43,449 nt of DNA from Ophioceras dolichostomum (taxonomy: Eukaryota; Ascomycota; Sordariomycetes; Magnaporthales; Ophioceraceae): the NCBI GenBank assembly GCA_003049485.1, contig PYST01000209.1, positions 7,098 to 50,546 on the forward strand. Reading direction: 5' to 3'. Below, piece by piece: positions 19,775-28,437 of the stretch (positions within the stretch are counted from its first letter, which is position 1; the number at the start of each line of letters is the position of its first letter). The translations under genes and the position numbers were made by a program. The notes under the pieces were generated by a model. It made no database searches, was not told the origin of the DNA, and saw only the letters and a list, made by a program, of their open reading frames with translations.

Positions 19775-20593
19775 CTAGTCGTGGTTCTGCACCTTGTTGT
19801 CCCCGGAAATGACCTGGGCATAGCTTGGTGGCGGGGCGCCGTCACTAGGGCCAGCCGCCGCGGCGTTGTTGGTGGGCGGTTGCCGAGGAGGAGCCGAGGT
19901 GGACGAAGCAACAGCGGCTGAGGCGGGAGCGGCGGAAGAAGCAGCCTGAGCCTGGCTGTTGTTGGCGTTGCTTCCAGTCCCGGCCGTCCCGTACGTCATG
20001 TTGCTGTTCCTCTCAGGCGGCTTGGGGACGGCGTCGGCGGTTTGGACGTGGCCGTGGCTGTTGTGGCTGTGGTTGTGATGGTGGCCGCGACCACCGCTGC
20101 CGCGGGTGCCGTGGACGATCACGTAGGTGACGCGCTCGCCTTCGCCGTCAGGGACACGCTCGTACTCATACTCGGGCTCGGGGTACTTGGCGATGATGTA
20201 CCAGGCATGGAGGAGGCCAGGGATCTGAACCGGAAGAGAGCGACATCGAGTTAGTACTTAGGTGGGCACCTACTAACCTCTAGCTATCCGACAAGTGGAA
20301 GAGAGGAAAACGACGGCTGCTTGAAGCGGCGCGGGATGGATGCACGGGGGAACGTACGAAGCCTAGCATGCAAAGGAGGATATTGATGATCGAGTCGGCC
20401 GAGCAGATTCCACACTTCACCCAGACTATACAGACAGGACTAGTTAGCAGTTGTCTATATTGGAAGCGACGTGGCCGAGGTGGGTGCACTGTCAGAGAGG
20501 TAAGGCTGCGGATAATTCGGAGATGCGAAACACACCAGGCAGAGGAGGGAAGAGGATGGCCAACAGGCCGAGGAAGATGTCGGCGGAACACAT
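19775..20593 (-). CDS. Pmp3/Sna3-like membrane proteolipid with PPxY tail
   Basis: Three exons (20593-20536, 20425-20358, 20224-19775) give 191 residues. The first 60 are the Pmp3/UPF0057 (stress response/Rci) domain: membrane helix one spans DIFLGLLAILFPPLPVWVKC, and helix two spans INILLCMLGFIPGLLHAWYI, followed by the usual AKYPEPEYEYE. The exon ends meet exactly between conserved residues, which supports the model. The long cytosolic tail has a His/Asn/Gly-rich part, then an Ala/Ser/Pro/Asn-rich part, and ends in PPSY (174-177). In yeast Sna3, a homologue, a PPxY motif recruits the Rsp5 ubiquitin ligase for vacuolar sorting. Pmp3 itself affects membrane potential and salt tolerance. The tail makes Sna3 the better comparison; the role is inferred. 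It shares a divergent promoter with PRP22. Confidence 0.85.
20250..20277. repeat. Inverted repeat over an intron branch site
   Basis: GTTAGTA-(CTTA)-GGTG pairs with CACCTACTAAC inside the second intron (20357-20225) of the Sna3-like gene. On the minus strand one arm includes a perfect TACTAAC branch-site sequence about 24 bases before the acceptor, so pairing would hide the branch point. Confidence 0.7.
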
Positions 20594-21225
20594 GGCGTCG
20601 TGGCTATGACGCGGGGCGACTATGGAAAAAGGAAGGACTAAGACGCTGGGTTTTCTTCTTTTTGACAAAGGATGGAAAAGGACGACAAGTAGAACGAAGA
20701 TGGGTAGAAAAATCAAGTGGGATGTTAGGCAGGTGAAAGGAGGCAAATCGCAAAGGAGAGGTCGGCAGGTCGGTGGTGGCGGCGGGGACCACAAGGTGGT
20801 GTTGAAGGATGAGTGATAAAACGTTCTAGAGAAACGATCACGAGTGGGCGGTGGCGGAGCTCGAGTGTTGCGTAATGAGGGCCGCCTTACCTTTTCGGGT
20901 CAAGCGTCGACGCAGCCAATCAGGAACTGCCGCTCGGTCCCCGTCGACCCCACTATGCTCTTCGGGTTAAGTTTCTTACCTTCCGGAGATCCCATCCTCG
21001 GGCGCTCAAAGCGAGGGTGCCCCGGCCCCACTAACCTCTTTTTCTGCCATGACGGCCCGCCGTGGAACCGTCGAGCACGTACGGATACGTTCTGGTTCAA
21101 CAAGCTGGAGGCAGCAAGAGGAGGCATATCCCGTCGCGACACCTCTCGCCAAATCCTGGAGGGGTATTTTTCATATCTATTCAACCCTCATTCGAGCCAG
21201 TATTGCTCGCGACGCTGTTGCCAAG
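20594..21225. other. Divergent promoter region, Sna3-like gene / PRP22
   Basis: These 632 bases between two ATGs contain both promoters. A CCAAT box at 20916-20920 lies roughly midway. The PRP22 frame stays open back to 21049, but that part lacks family similarity. Confidence 0.6.
20916..20920 (+). promoter_or_regulatory. CCAAT box in divergent promoter
   Basis: CCAAT within AGCCAATCAG matches the full preferred context of the HAP/NF-Y complex. It is 306 bases upstream of the PRP22 start and 323 bases upstream of the Sna3-like start, so it could serve both. Confidence 0.45.
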
Positions 21226-24200
21226 ATGGAGGACTTGGAGAACCTCGAGTATCTCTCCCTCGTCAGCAAGGTTACATCTGAACTCCAGAACCATGTCGGC
21301 ATCAACGAGACCGTCCTTGCCGAGTACATCATCAAACAGCGCTTGGACTCCAAGAGCTTCGACGAGTTCAAGAACAAGATATCGGGCCAGGGCGAGCTTC
21401 CGGTCAGCTTGATAGAGAGCATCGACCGTTTAGTTCGGTCCATGCACCCCGATTTCAAGAGCGCCACGAACGACGTCGCCAACAGCAGCCACGCCGCCGC
21501 CTCGCTGTCGAAGGGTCTGTCACAGGCCGAGAGGGACTCGGTGTTCAAGGGCCTAGCGCTGGCGGACAGGGAGCCCCCGATCGATGACGACGAGAACGAC
21601 GACGACGACGACGGGGCTGACGCTATAGATGACACGCTCGCGCTGCTGGAGAACCTTGAGGGCAGGGTCCGGCAGGAAAAGAAGGAGCAGAACAGAGGGC
21701 GGGAAAAGGCTGACGGCTACGGGGACGAAGATCGCAACGGCGAGTCACGATCGTACAGAAAGCGCTCGAGGAGTCCAGAGAACGGCTACGGCGACTCGAG
21801 GCATCGGAGGAAAGAACAGTACAGGTCGCGTTCCCGGTCACGCTCCAGGGATCGCGGACGGTCATATCGTGATGGCGACCGCAGCCGGAGAGGCCGCAGG
21901 GACAGGAGGTACGATGGCGATGAGGACGGCTACGGATCCGACCACAACGACGATGGCCTCAGGCGACGTCCCGAACCGGAACTTGATGACGCACCGGTTC
22001 TTCACAAGATCTACGAAGGACACATCACGGGCGTCAAGGACTTTGGTGCCTTCGTGAACCTGCACGGGGTCAGAGGCAAGGTGGACGGTCTCGTACATGT
22101 GTCGGCACTGGCGGACCGACAACGGGTCAACCACCCCTCAGATGTTGTCTCAAAGGGCCAGGCTGTCAAGGTCAAGGTAGTCAAGCTGGAAGGCAACAGG
22201 GTAGGCCTGTCAATGAAGGATGTCGACCAAGAGACCGGCATGGACTACGCGCCCGAGATGAGGATCCAGTCGGGCGCGAACATGGAGGCTCTTGGCTCTA
22301 GGGGCTTTGGAGGCAGCGACACGTTGTTGCCGAGGAACGGCGGCGGCGGCGGCTCCATGGCACCCCCGCCACCTCCGGGGAAGCGCCATAAGAAACGCAT
22401 GACGTCTCCCGAGCGCTGGGAGATCCGCCAGATGATCGCTTCCGGCGTCGCCAAGGCCTCCGACTACCCAGAGCTAGAAGAAGAGTACAACAGCACACTC
22501 ACCGGCGAGGGCCAGCTAGAACTGGAGGAGGATGTCGACATCGAGGTCCGCGACGAAGAGCCACCTTTCCTCACAGGCCAGACCAAGCAGTCCCTCGAGC
22601 TATCGCCCATCCGCGTCGTCAAGGCCCCCGACGGCTCGCTCAACCGCGCGGCCATGGCGGGCACCAACTTGGCGAGAGAGAGGAAGGACATCCGGCAGCA
22701 GCAGCTCGACGCCGAGAAGGAGGAAAAGAACCGAGGGGTCGACCTGGCGGCGACGTGGGAGGACCCCATGGCCGACCCGGACAAGCGCAGGTTCGCGAGC
22801 GACATGCGCAAGTCCCAAGCCCAGCCGCGCATAGAAGGCATGCCCGAGTGGCGGAGGGCCATCGCGCCAAAGGACCAGTCGTACGGCAGGCGCACCGACA
22901 TGACGATCAAGCAGCAGCGCGAGTCCCTGCCCGTGTTCTCGTTCCGGGATCAGCTCATCCAGGCCGTGCGCGAGAACCAGATCCTCATCGTGGTCGGCGA
23001 GACGGGCTCCGGGAAGACGACGCAGCTGACGCAGTACTTCGCTGAGTCCGGCTTCGCCAAGGACGGCGTCATTGGGTGCACGCAGCCCCGCCGAGTCGCG
23101 GCCATGTCGGTCGCCAAGCGTGTCTCCGAGGAGGTTGGCTGCCAGCTCGGCCAGGAGGTCGGCTACACGATCCGCTTCGAGGACTGCACCAGCCCGGCCA
23201 CCCGCATCAAGTACATGACGGACGGCATGCTGCAGCGCGAGGTTGTCATGGACCCGGACCTGAAGCGGTATTCTGTCATCATGCTGGACGAGGCGCACGA
23301 GCGCACCATCGCGACCGACGTGCTGTTCGCTCTGCTGAAGAAGGCGGCCCGTCGCCGGCCCGAGCTGAAGATCATCGTCACGTCGGCGACGCTCGATGCG
23401 GACAAGTTCTCGGCCTACTTCAACGAATGCCCCATTTTCACCATCCCCGGCCGGACGTTCCCCGTCGAGATCCTCTACTCACGCGAGCCTGAATCCGACT
23501 ACCTGGATGCCTCCCTCGTCACCGTCATGCAGATCCACCTTACGGAACCTCCCGGAGACATCCTGCTCTTCCTGACGGGCCAGGAGGAGATCGATACCTC
23601 GTGCGAAATCTTGTACGAGCGGATGAAAGCCTTAGGTCCCAACGTCCCCGAGCTGATCATCCTGCCCGTCTACTCGGCGCTGCCCAACGAGATGCAGAGC
23701 CGCATTTTCGACCCGGCCCCTCCAGGAAGCCGCAAGGTCGTCATCGCCACCAACATCGCCGAGACGTCTATCACGATCGACCACATCTACTACGTAATCG
23801 ACCCGGGCTTCGTGAAGCAGAACGCGTACGACCCGAAGCTTGGTATGGATTCCTTGGTGGTGACGCCCATCTCCCAGGCCCAGGCCCGCCAGCGCTCCGG
23901 GCGTGCGGGAAGAACAGGTCCTGGGAAATGTTTTAGGTTGTATACGGAGGCGGCGTACCAGTCCGAAATGCTGCCGACCACCATCCCCGAGATACAGAGG
24001 CAGAACATCTCCACCACCATCCTACTACTTAAAGCCATGGGCATCAACGACCTGCTCCACTTCGACTTCATGGACCCCCCGCCCATCAACACGATGCTCA
24101 CAGCCCTCGAGGAGCTCTACGCCCTATCAGCCCTCGACGACGAGGGCCTCCTCACGCGCCTGGGCCGCAAGATGGCCGACTTCCCCATGGAGCCGTCCCT

Positions 24201-24927
24201 GGCCAAGGTGCTCATCGCGGCCGTCGACCTGGGCTGCTCGGACGAGATGCTCAGCATCGTCGCGATGCTGAACCTGCCGAACGTCTACTACCGGCCAAAG
24301 GACAAGCAGACGCAGGCGGACCAGAAGAAGGCCAAGTTCCACGACCCTAACGGCGACCACCTGACGCTGCTGAACGTGTACAATGCGTGGAAACAGAGCA
24401 AGTACTCCAAGCCCTGGTGCGCCGAGAACTTCGTCCAGTTCCGCGCCATGGCGAGGGGAAGGGACGTACGCAACCAGATCGAGAAGATCATGACGCGGTA
24501 CCGCCACCCCATCGTCTCGTGCGGGTCCGACACCTCGCGGGTGCGCAGGGCGCTGTGCGCGGGCTTCTTCCGGAACGCGGCCCGGAAGGATCCGCAGGAG
24601 GGGTACAAGACGCTGACGGAGCAGACGCTGGTGTACATGCACCCGTCCTCGGCGCTGTTCGGCAAGCAGGCGGAGTGGGTCATCTACCACACGCTGGTGC
24701 TGACGACGAAGGAGTACATGCACTTCACGACGGCCATAGAGCCCAAGTGGCTGGTGGAGGCCGCGCCCACGTTCTTCAAGGTCGCACCGTCGGACAGGCT
24801 GAGCAAACGGAGGAGGCAGGAGAGGATCGTGCCGCTGTATAACAAGTATAGCGTTGGGGAGGATTGGAGGTTGAGCGCGCAGAGGAGGGCGGGGAGGTCT
24901 GGGGGTGGTGGTGGGACTTGGGGTTGA
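21226..24927 (+). CDS. PRP22: Pre-mRNA-splicing DEAH-box RNA helicase Prp22
   Basis: Single exon, 1233 residues. The start chosen is the MEDLENLEYLSLVSKV methionine, which begins the conserved N-terminal helical part of Prp22/DHX8; 59 upstream open codons lack similarity. An acidic stretch and an RS/RD-rich region (about 180-245) precede an S1 RNA-binding domain (about 262-333, with EGHITGVKDFGAFVNL). The helicase core has motif I GETGSGKT (591-598), motif II DEAH (688-691), motif III SAT (720-722) and motif VI QRSGRAGRTG (889-898). Winged-helix, ratchet and OB-fold parts follow, ending with the YHTLVLTTKEYM segment. Prp22 uses ATP to release spliced mRNA from the spliceosome and to proofread the second step, in the nucleus. 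All catalytic motifs are intact. It converges on ARB1. Confidence 0.96.
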   Translation: MEDLENLEYLSLVSKVTSELQNHVGINETVLAEYIIKQRLDSKSFDEFKNKISGQGELPVSLIESIDRLVRSMHPDFKSATNDVANSSHAAASLSKGLSQAERDSVFKGLALADREPPIDDDENDDDDDGADAIDDTLALLENLEGRVRQEKKEQNRGREKADGYGDEDRNGESRSYRKRSRSPENGYGDSRHRRKEQYRSRSRSRSRDRGRSYRDGDRSRRGRRDRRYDGDEDGYGSDHNDDGLRRRPEPELDDAPVLHKIYEGHITGVKDFGAFVNLHGVRGKVDGLVHVSALADRQRVNHPSDVVSKGQAVKVKVVKLEGNRVGLSMKDVDQETGMDYAPEMRIQSGANMEALGSRGFGGSDTLLPRNGGGGGSMAPPPPPGKRHKKRMTSPERWEIRQMIASGVAKASDYPELEEEYNSTLTGEGQLELEEDVDIEVRDEEPPFLTGQTKQSLELSPIRVVKAPDGSLNRAAMAGTNLARERKDIRQQQLDAEKEEKNRGVDLAATWEDPMADPDKRRFASDMRKSQAQPRIEGMPEWRRAIAPKDQSYGRRTDMTIKQQRESLPVFSFRDQLIQAVRENQILIVVGETGSGKTTQLTQYFAESGFAKDGVIGCTQPRRVAAMSVAKRVSEEVGCQLGQEVGYTIRFEDCTSPATRIKYMTDGMLQREVVMDPDLKRYSVIMLDEAHERTIATDVLFALLKKAARRRPELKIIVTSATLDADKFSAYFNECPIFTIPGRTFPVEILYSREPESDYLDASLVTVMQIHLTEPPGDILLFLTGQEEIDTSCEILYERMKALGPNVPELIILPVYSALPNEMQSRIFDPAPPGSRKVVIATNIAETSITIDHIYYVIDPGFVKQNAYDPKLGMDSLVVTPISQAQARQRSGRAGRTGPGKCFRLYTEAAYQSEMLPTTIPEIQRQNISTTILLLKAMGINDLLHFDFMDPPPINTMLTALEELYALSALDDEGLLTRLGRKMADFPMEPSLAKVLIAAVDLGCSDEMLSIVAMLNLPNVYYRPKDKQTQADQKKAKFHDPNGDHLTLLNVYNAWKQSKYSKPWCAENFVQFRAMARGRDVRNQIEKIMTRYRHPIVSCGSDTSRVRRALCAGFFRNAARKDPQEGYKTLTEQTLVYMHPSSALFGKQAEWVIYHTLVLTTKEYMHFTTAIEPKWLVEAAPTFFKVAPSDRLSKRRRQERIVPLYNKYSVGEDWRLSAQRRAGRSGGGGGTWG

Positions 24928-25992
24928 GAGAGAGAAAGAAGGAAGATCAAAAAGGGCAGGCGGGATTATCGTTGTGTGGAGAGGGAGATGGGCGTTGCCA
25001 AGGGGGGGGGAGAAGAGCGAATCCTTGGGCCGGTTTGGCTGCCTTCGAGTGGAAGATATTTGGTGGTGGCTTGGGTTTCCCGCTACTGCTGCATCACCGG
25101 TGATAGTGGTGGCTGTGTCATGTATTGATTGTATCACAATATATTCCTCGATCGGGGCTAGAAAAGCGGGCAAAGCGAGAAGCGGTGAGATAACAGAGTC
25201 CTTATTGAGGTGGCATCTGTTCTGAGCTGCGTGATTCTCTGGGCGTCTTTGGGTTGGGAGGTAGATACGGATTGTTAACCTCATTGGAAATAGATGCGAT
25301 AACCTCGAACCCACCTCAATTCCTTCCCGGGACCTCCAGGGTCCGTTGTATCACAAGTGATTGGTACGCAGTGTCATTGCTATTAGTATTAACTAGATAT
25401 GTATCTATGTCGACTTATGGTTGGCATCAACGCATGCATCAAGCACCACGAGTCTAAATTGATGATAATGGAATGCGGTCCTGCTAATAACCCCCTTTGA
25501 TTGCTCCAGCCTACCTGATATCACCCGAACCTGACTGGACTGGAAGCGTAAAAGCCGTGTCCCCCACCTATCCACGGAACTATTCCTTAGGAGGGTAGGT
25601 GCAGAGGCGGAACGAAAAAAAAAGTACCTACCAAAAAGCAGCGAGGAGAGAGGTAGATGCTATACTTTGCTGTCGCTCCCGTTGACGACGAAGAACAGGG
25701 TGTGTGCATGTGTGCGGTGTTGGTCAGGGGATGCGGAAGGGATACTCATGAGAAGCGGGAAGAACCGCCTGATCCGACCCGTCAGAGAAGACGCCGTGCT
25801 CTCTTGCTGGGTACTTACGAGAAGGATGGGCGATCTCGAGCTGGACTGCTAGGCTCCCTCCCCTCACCCAAAGAAGAGACTCCCGACGTCTTGAGAAGGA
25901 AGTCCCTTTCGTCCGCCCCCGCAACCAGACAGACAAGACGCCCATATTACCCAGCCACCCTGTGCTTAGATTGCCTAGGTACTTTACTTAAC
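24928..25992. other. Convergent spacer PRP22 / ARB1
   Basis: About 1.07 kb lies between facing stop codons. It is mixed in composition, with AT-rich segments around 25100-25450. A CCTAGGTAC element occurs just before the ARB1 stop (about 25974-25982). No coding signal is apparent. Confidence 0.55.
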
Positions 25993-28437
25993 TCACATGT
26001 CGTCCAAGTCGTCGGTGTTACCCTCCAAGCCAGGGCCCGGGTCTACCTCGTCGTCCGCCTCGTCGGCCATCGGCGGCGGGCGTGGCTCCACTCGCGGGTC
26101 CTTGAAGTTGAGCATGAGCTCCTGCGGCAGGAACGTGTAGAACGACGGCTCGATCGCGGGCACAGCCACGACGAATTTTAGCTCGAAGTCTGGGTGCTGC
26201 ACGGTGGCGGTCTCGAGCTCTAGCATCATGCCGGGGCGCAGCTTGCGCAGGAACTTCTCGTCCATGATGTACGCATCTCGCTGGTGCTGCTGTTGCTGCT
26301 GCTGCTGCTGTTGGTCAGGAGAAGATGACTGAGTCTGGTGGTGCAGCTTGGGCGTGTTGGCCCAGCCGTCCTCGATGATGTCTTGGGTGACGACGAGGAG
26401 GCCGGCGGGGAGGTACTTGGCTAGCGTCCGCGAGGAATCCATGATACCGCGGAAGAGCTTGTTATCTTTGTCAGTAGGAGAGTGGATCTTGACGATGCGG
26501 ACCTGTTCGGTCTTGCGCTCGACGCTGGTGACTCCAGTAGTGAGGACTTGGAGCTCGGGATCCTTGTCGAGGCGCGGGATGGGGATGGTGCCGCCGCGAG
26601 TCGAATGGTGGGGGTCGTATGCTTTGAGATACGGCCCCAAGATGGTGAGCGTGGAGACGAACACGATGCCGACGTCGAGGCTCTTCTGTTTGGTTAAGTC
26701 TACCATGTCGGCGGGCTCGATCCAGACGACGTCTTGGCCATCGTTGTCATCCTTGTTCTTATCCTTGTTGGAGCGGCGGCCACGGCCGAAAAGTTGACCA
26801 CAGGCGAAGTTGAACTGGCCGATGCCAGAATCCTTGGCGGACTGGATCAGAGGCCACTCAACCTTGGCCACCTTGCAGACATTCCGGGCCCGCTCTATGT
26901 CGGCGGCGTACTCAGGACAAGCCTCGTGTCTCTGTACGTAGGTGAGGAAGTTGAGGATTGTGTCGACGCCGGTCTGGATCAGGACTAGATCGCCCGCTGT
27001 GTCGAAGGGTAGGAGGCGGGAGCTGGATGGTTGAGCAAGCAGGCACCAGCACAGAAGGTCGTTAGTTTACCTGCAAGTTCACGGCCGAAGAGTGAGGCAG
27101 TGCGCGTGGCTCTAGCTTATTTGGGCGAGGCAAGAGGAGAGAGAAGTAGACGGGAAACGTAGTACTACATACTACCTAGGCAAACGCACTACGGACAGCC
27201 ACGCATAGAAAAGTAGAAAGCATGAGAGGGAAATCTGAAGGGAGAGGAGAGGAAACGACGATGGCACGTACAGGTAACTGGAGACCACACCAGTGAAATC
27301 AACCTCCCAGCCTTCCTCGCCGGCAGTGTAGAAGCGGATATCGCTAGCGTACCCGCGTCCAATCACGTCATTGGCCTTCGCCTCACGGATCTCGGCAGCG
27401 GACATGTCGCCCAGCTGGTCCTTGGACATGCCGCACATGCCCTGGAACTGGCGCTGTGTGGTGTCGACGCCGCCAAGCGAGAGGTATCGGCTGAATATCA
27501 GCGTGCGAGTTGGATCCAGCCTCCGGCGTCCTCTGAAGCGTTGGATACACTCCTCGATACGGTCGTCGAAGGACCGATTCGGGTCATAGATGAGCTTCTC
27601 CTCGTGGTACTCGTCTAGAGTCATGGGGGGGTCGGCGAAGTTATCCTCAAAGCCGCTACCGCGATACTTGTTCAAGGCGGTCGGGCCCCGGTTCGTGTTC
27701 TTGTTCTTGTTCTTGCGCTTGCGAGGCTTCTTCTTGCTAGGGTCCTCGGGCGATCTACCGGATTGGAGTTCAACTGTGGTTTCCTCCGGAGTATCGTCAC
27801 CGCCGGCCTTGTTGTGTACCGAAGTCTCCTCGGCGGTATTGTCATCGCCTTGCTTGTCCTGCACTGTAAGTTCCTCTAGAGCGTCGTGAAGACCATTGCT
27901 GTTGGTGGCGGTGGCTTCCTCCTCCACCTTGGGATTGGGCACGGCGGTGTCAGTCGCGGCAGTCATGGCAGCATTCGCTTCGCCTTCGTGTGATTGATCC
28001 GCGTTCGGTGTGTGGGGATCAAAGTGCCCGTCGTAGCTGTAGCTTGCCATATCCGCCCAGGCTTCCGGCGTCTCTTGGCTCTCGTCCACGTCGTCGTAGG
28101 GGTCCCTGCCGTCGTCCCAATCAGTGGAGCCGAGCCAGACTTCTGTCCCGCCGACGTGGCTCACTTCGGCGTGATAGGCGTCGTGATAGTCATCAAAACT
28201 GCATGGGTACACGTCGAGCACAGCCCAGGAGGGTTGGTAGTAGGGCGGTGTGATGCCGCCTTCTGTGCCGCACTCGGGGACGAAGAGGTCTTCGCCGTTC
28301 AGCTGAATGCGGATGCCTGGGTCGCGACGCGGGGCATTGGCCGATTCCGGCGGCGGGGAGGATGGCCGTGCAGTTTCAATATGCTCTGTGGTCGGCAGGG
28401 ATTCAGGCGTGGGTGACCTTGAAGGCACTGAGGACAT
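25993..28437 (-). CDS. ARB1: Argonaute siRNA chaperone complex subunit Arb1-like
   Basis: Two exons (28437-27272 and 27022-25993) give 731 residues. The first 240 or so are acidic, disordered-looking and end in a KKKPRKRKNKNKN basic cluster that could be a nuclear localisation signal. The Arb1-type domain follows: GFEDNFADPPMTLDEYHEEK, then IEECIQRFRGRRRLDPTR, then SLGGVDTTQRQFQG. After the junction come AGDLVLIQTGVDTILNFL, GTIPIPRLDKDPE, SSRTLAKYLPAGLLVVTQD and FYTFLPQELMLNFKDP. In fission yeast Arb1 works with Arb2 and Ago1 in the ARC complex, which holds duplex siRNA and supports heterochromatin; here that role is by homology. A run of nine Gln is encoded at about 26284-26310. The 249-nt intron has an internal CAG/GTAAAC junction at 27071/27070 that resembles a ratchet splice site. 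Confidence 0.85.

Noticed and set aside
21049..21225. N-terminal extension of PRP22 by 59 residues
   Set aside because: The extension lacks similarity to the family, and the MEDLENLEYL start matches the expected N-terminus.
24127..25314. A 395-codon minus-strand open frame
   Set aside because: It lies mostly antisense to the PRP22 C-terminal part and has the Arg/Val/His-rich composition of a shadow frame.
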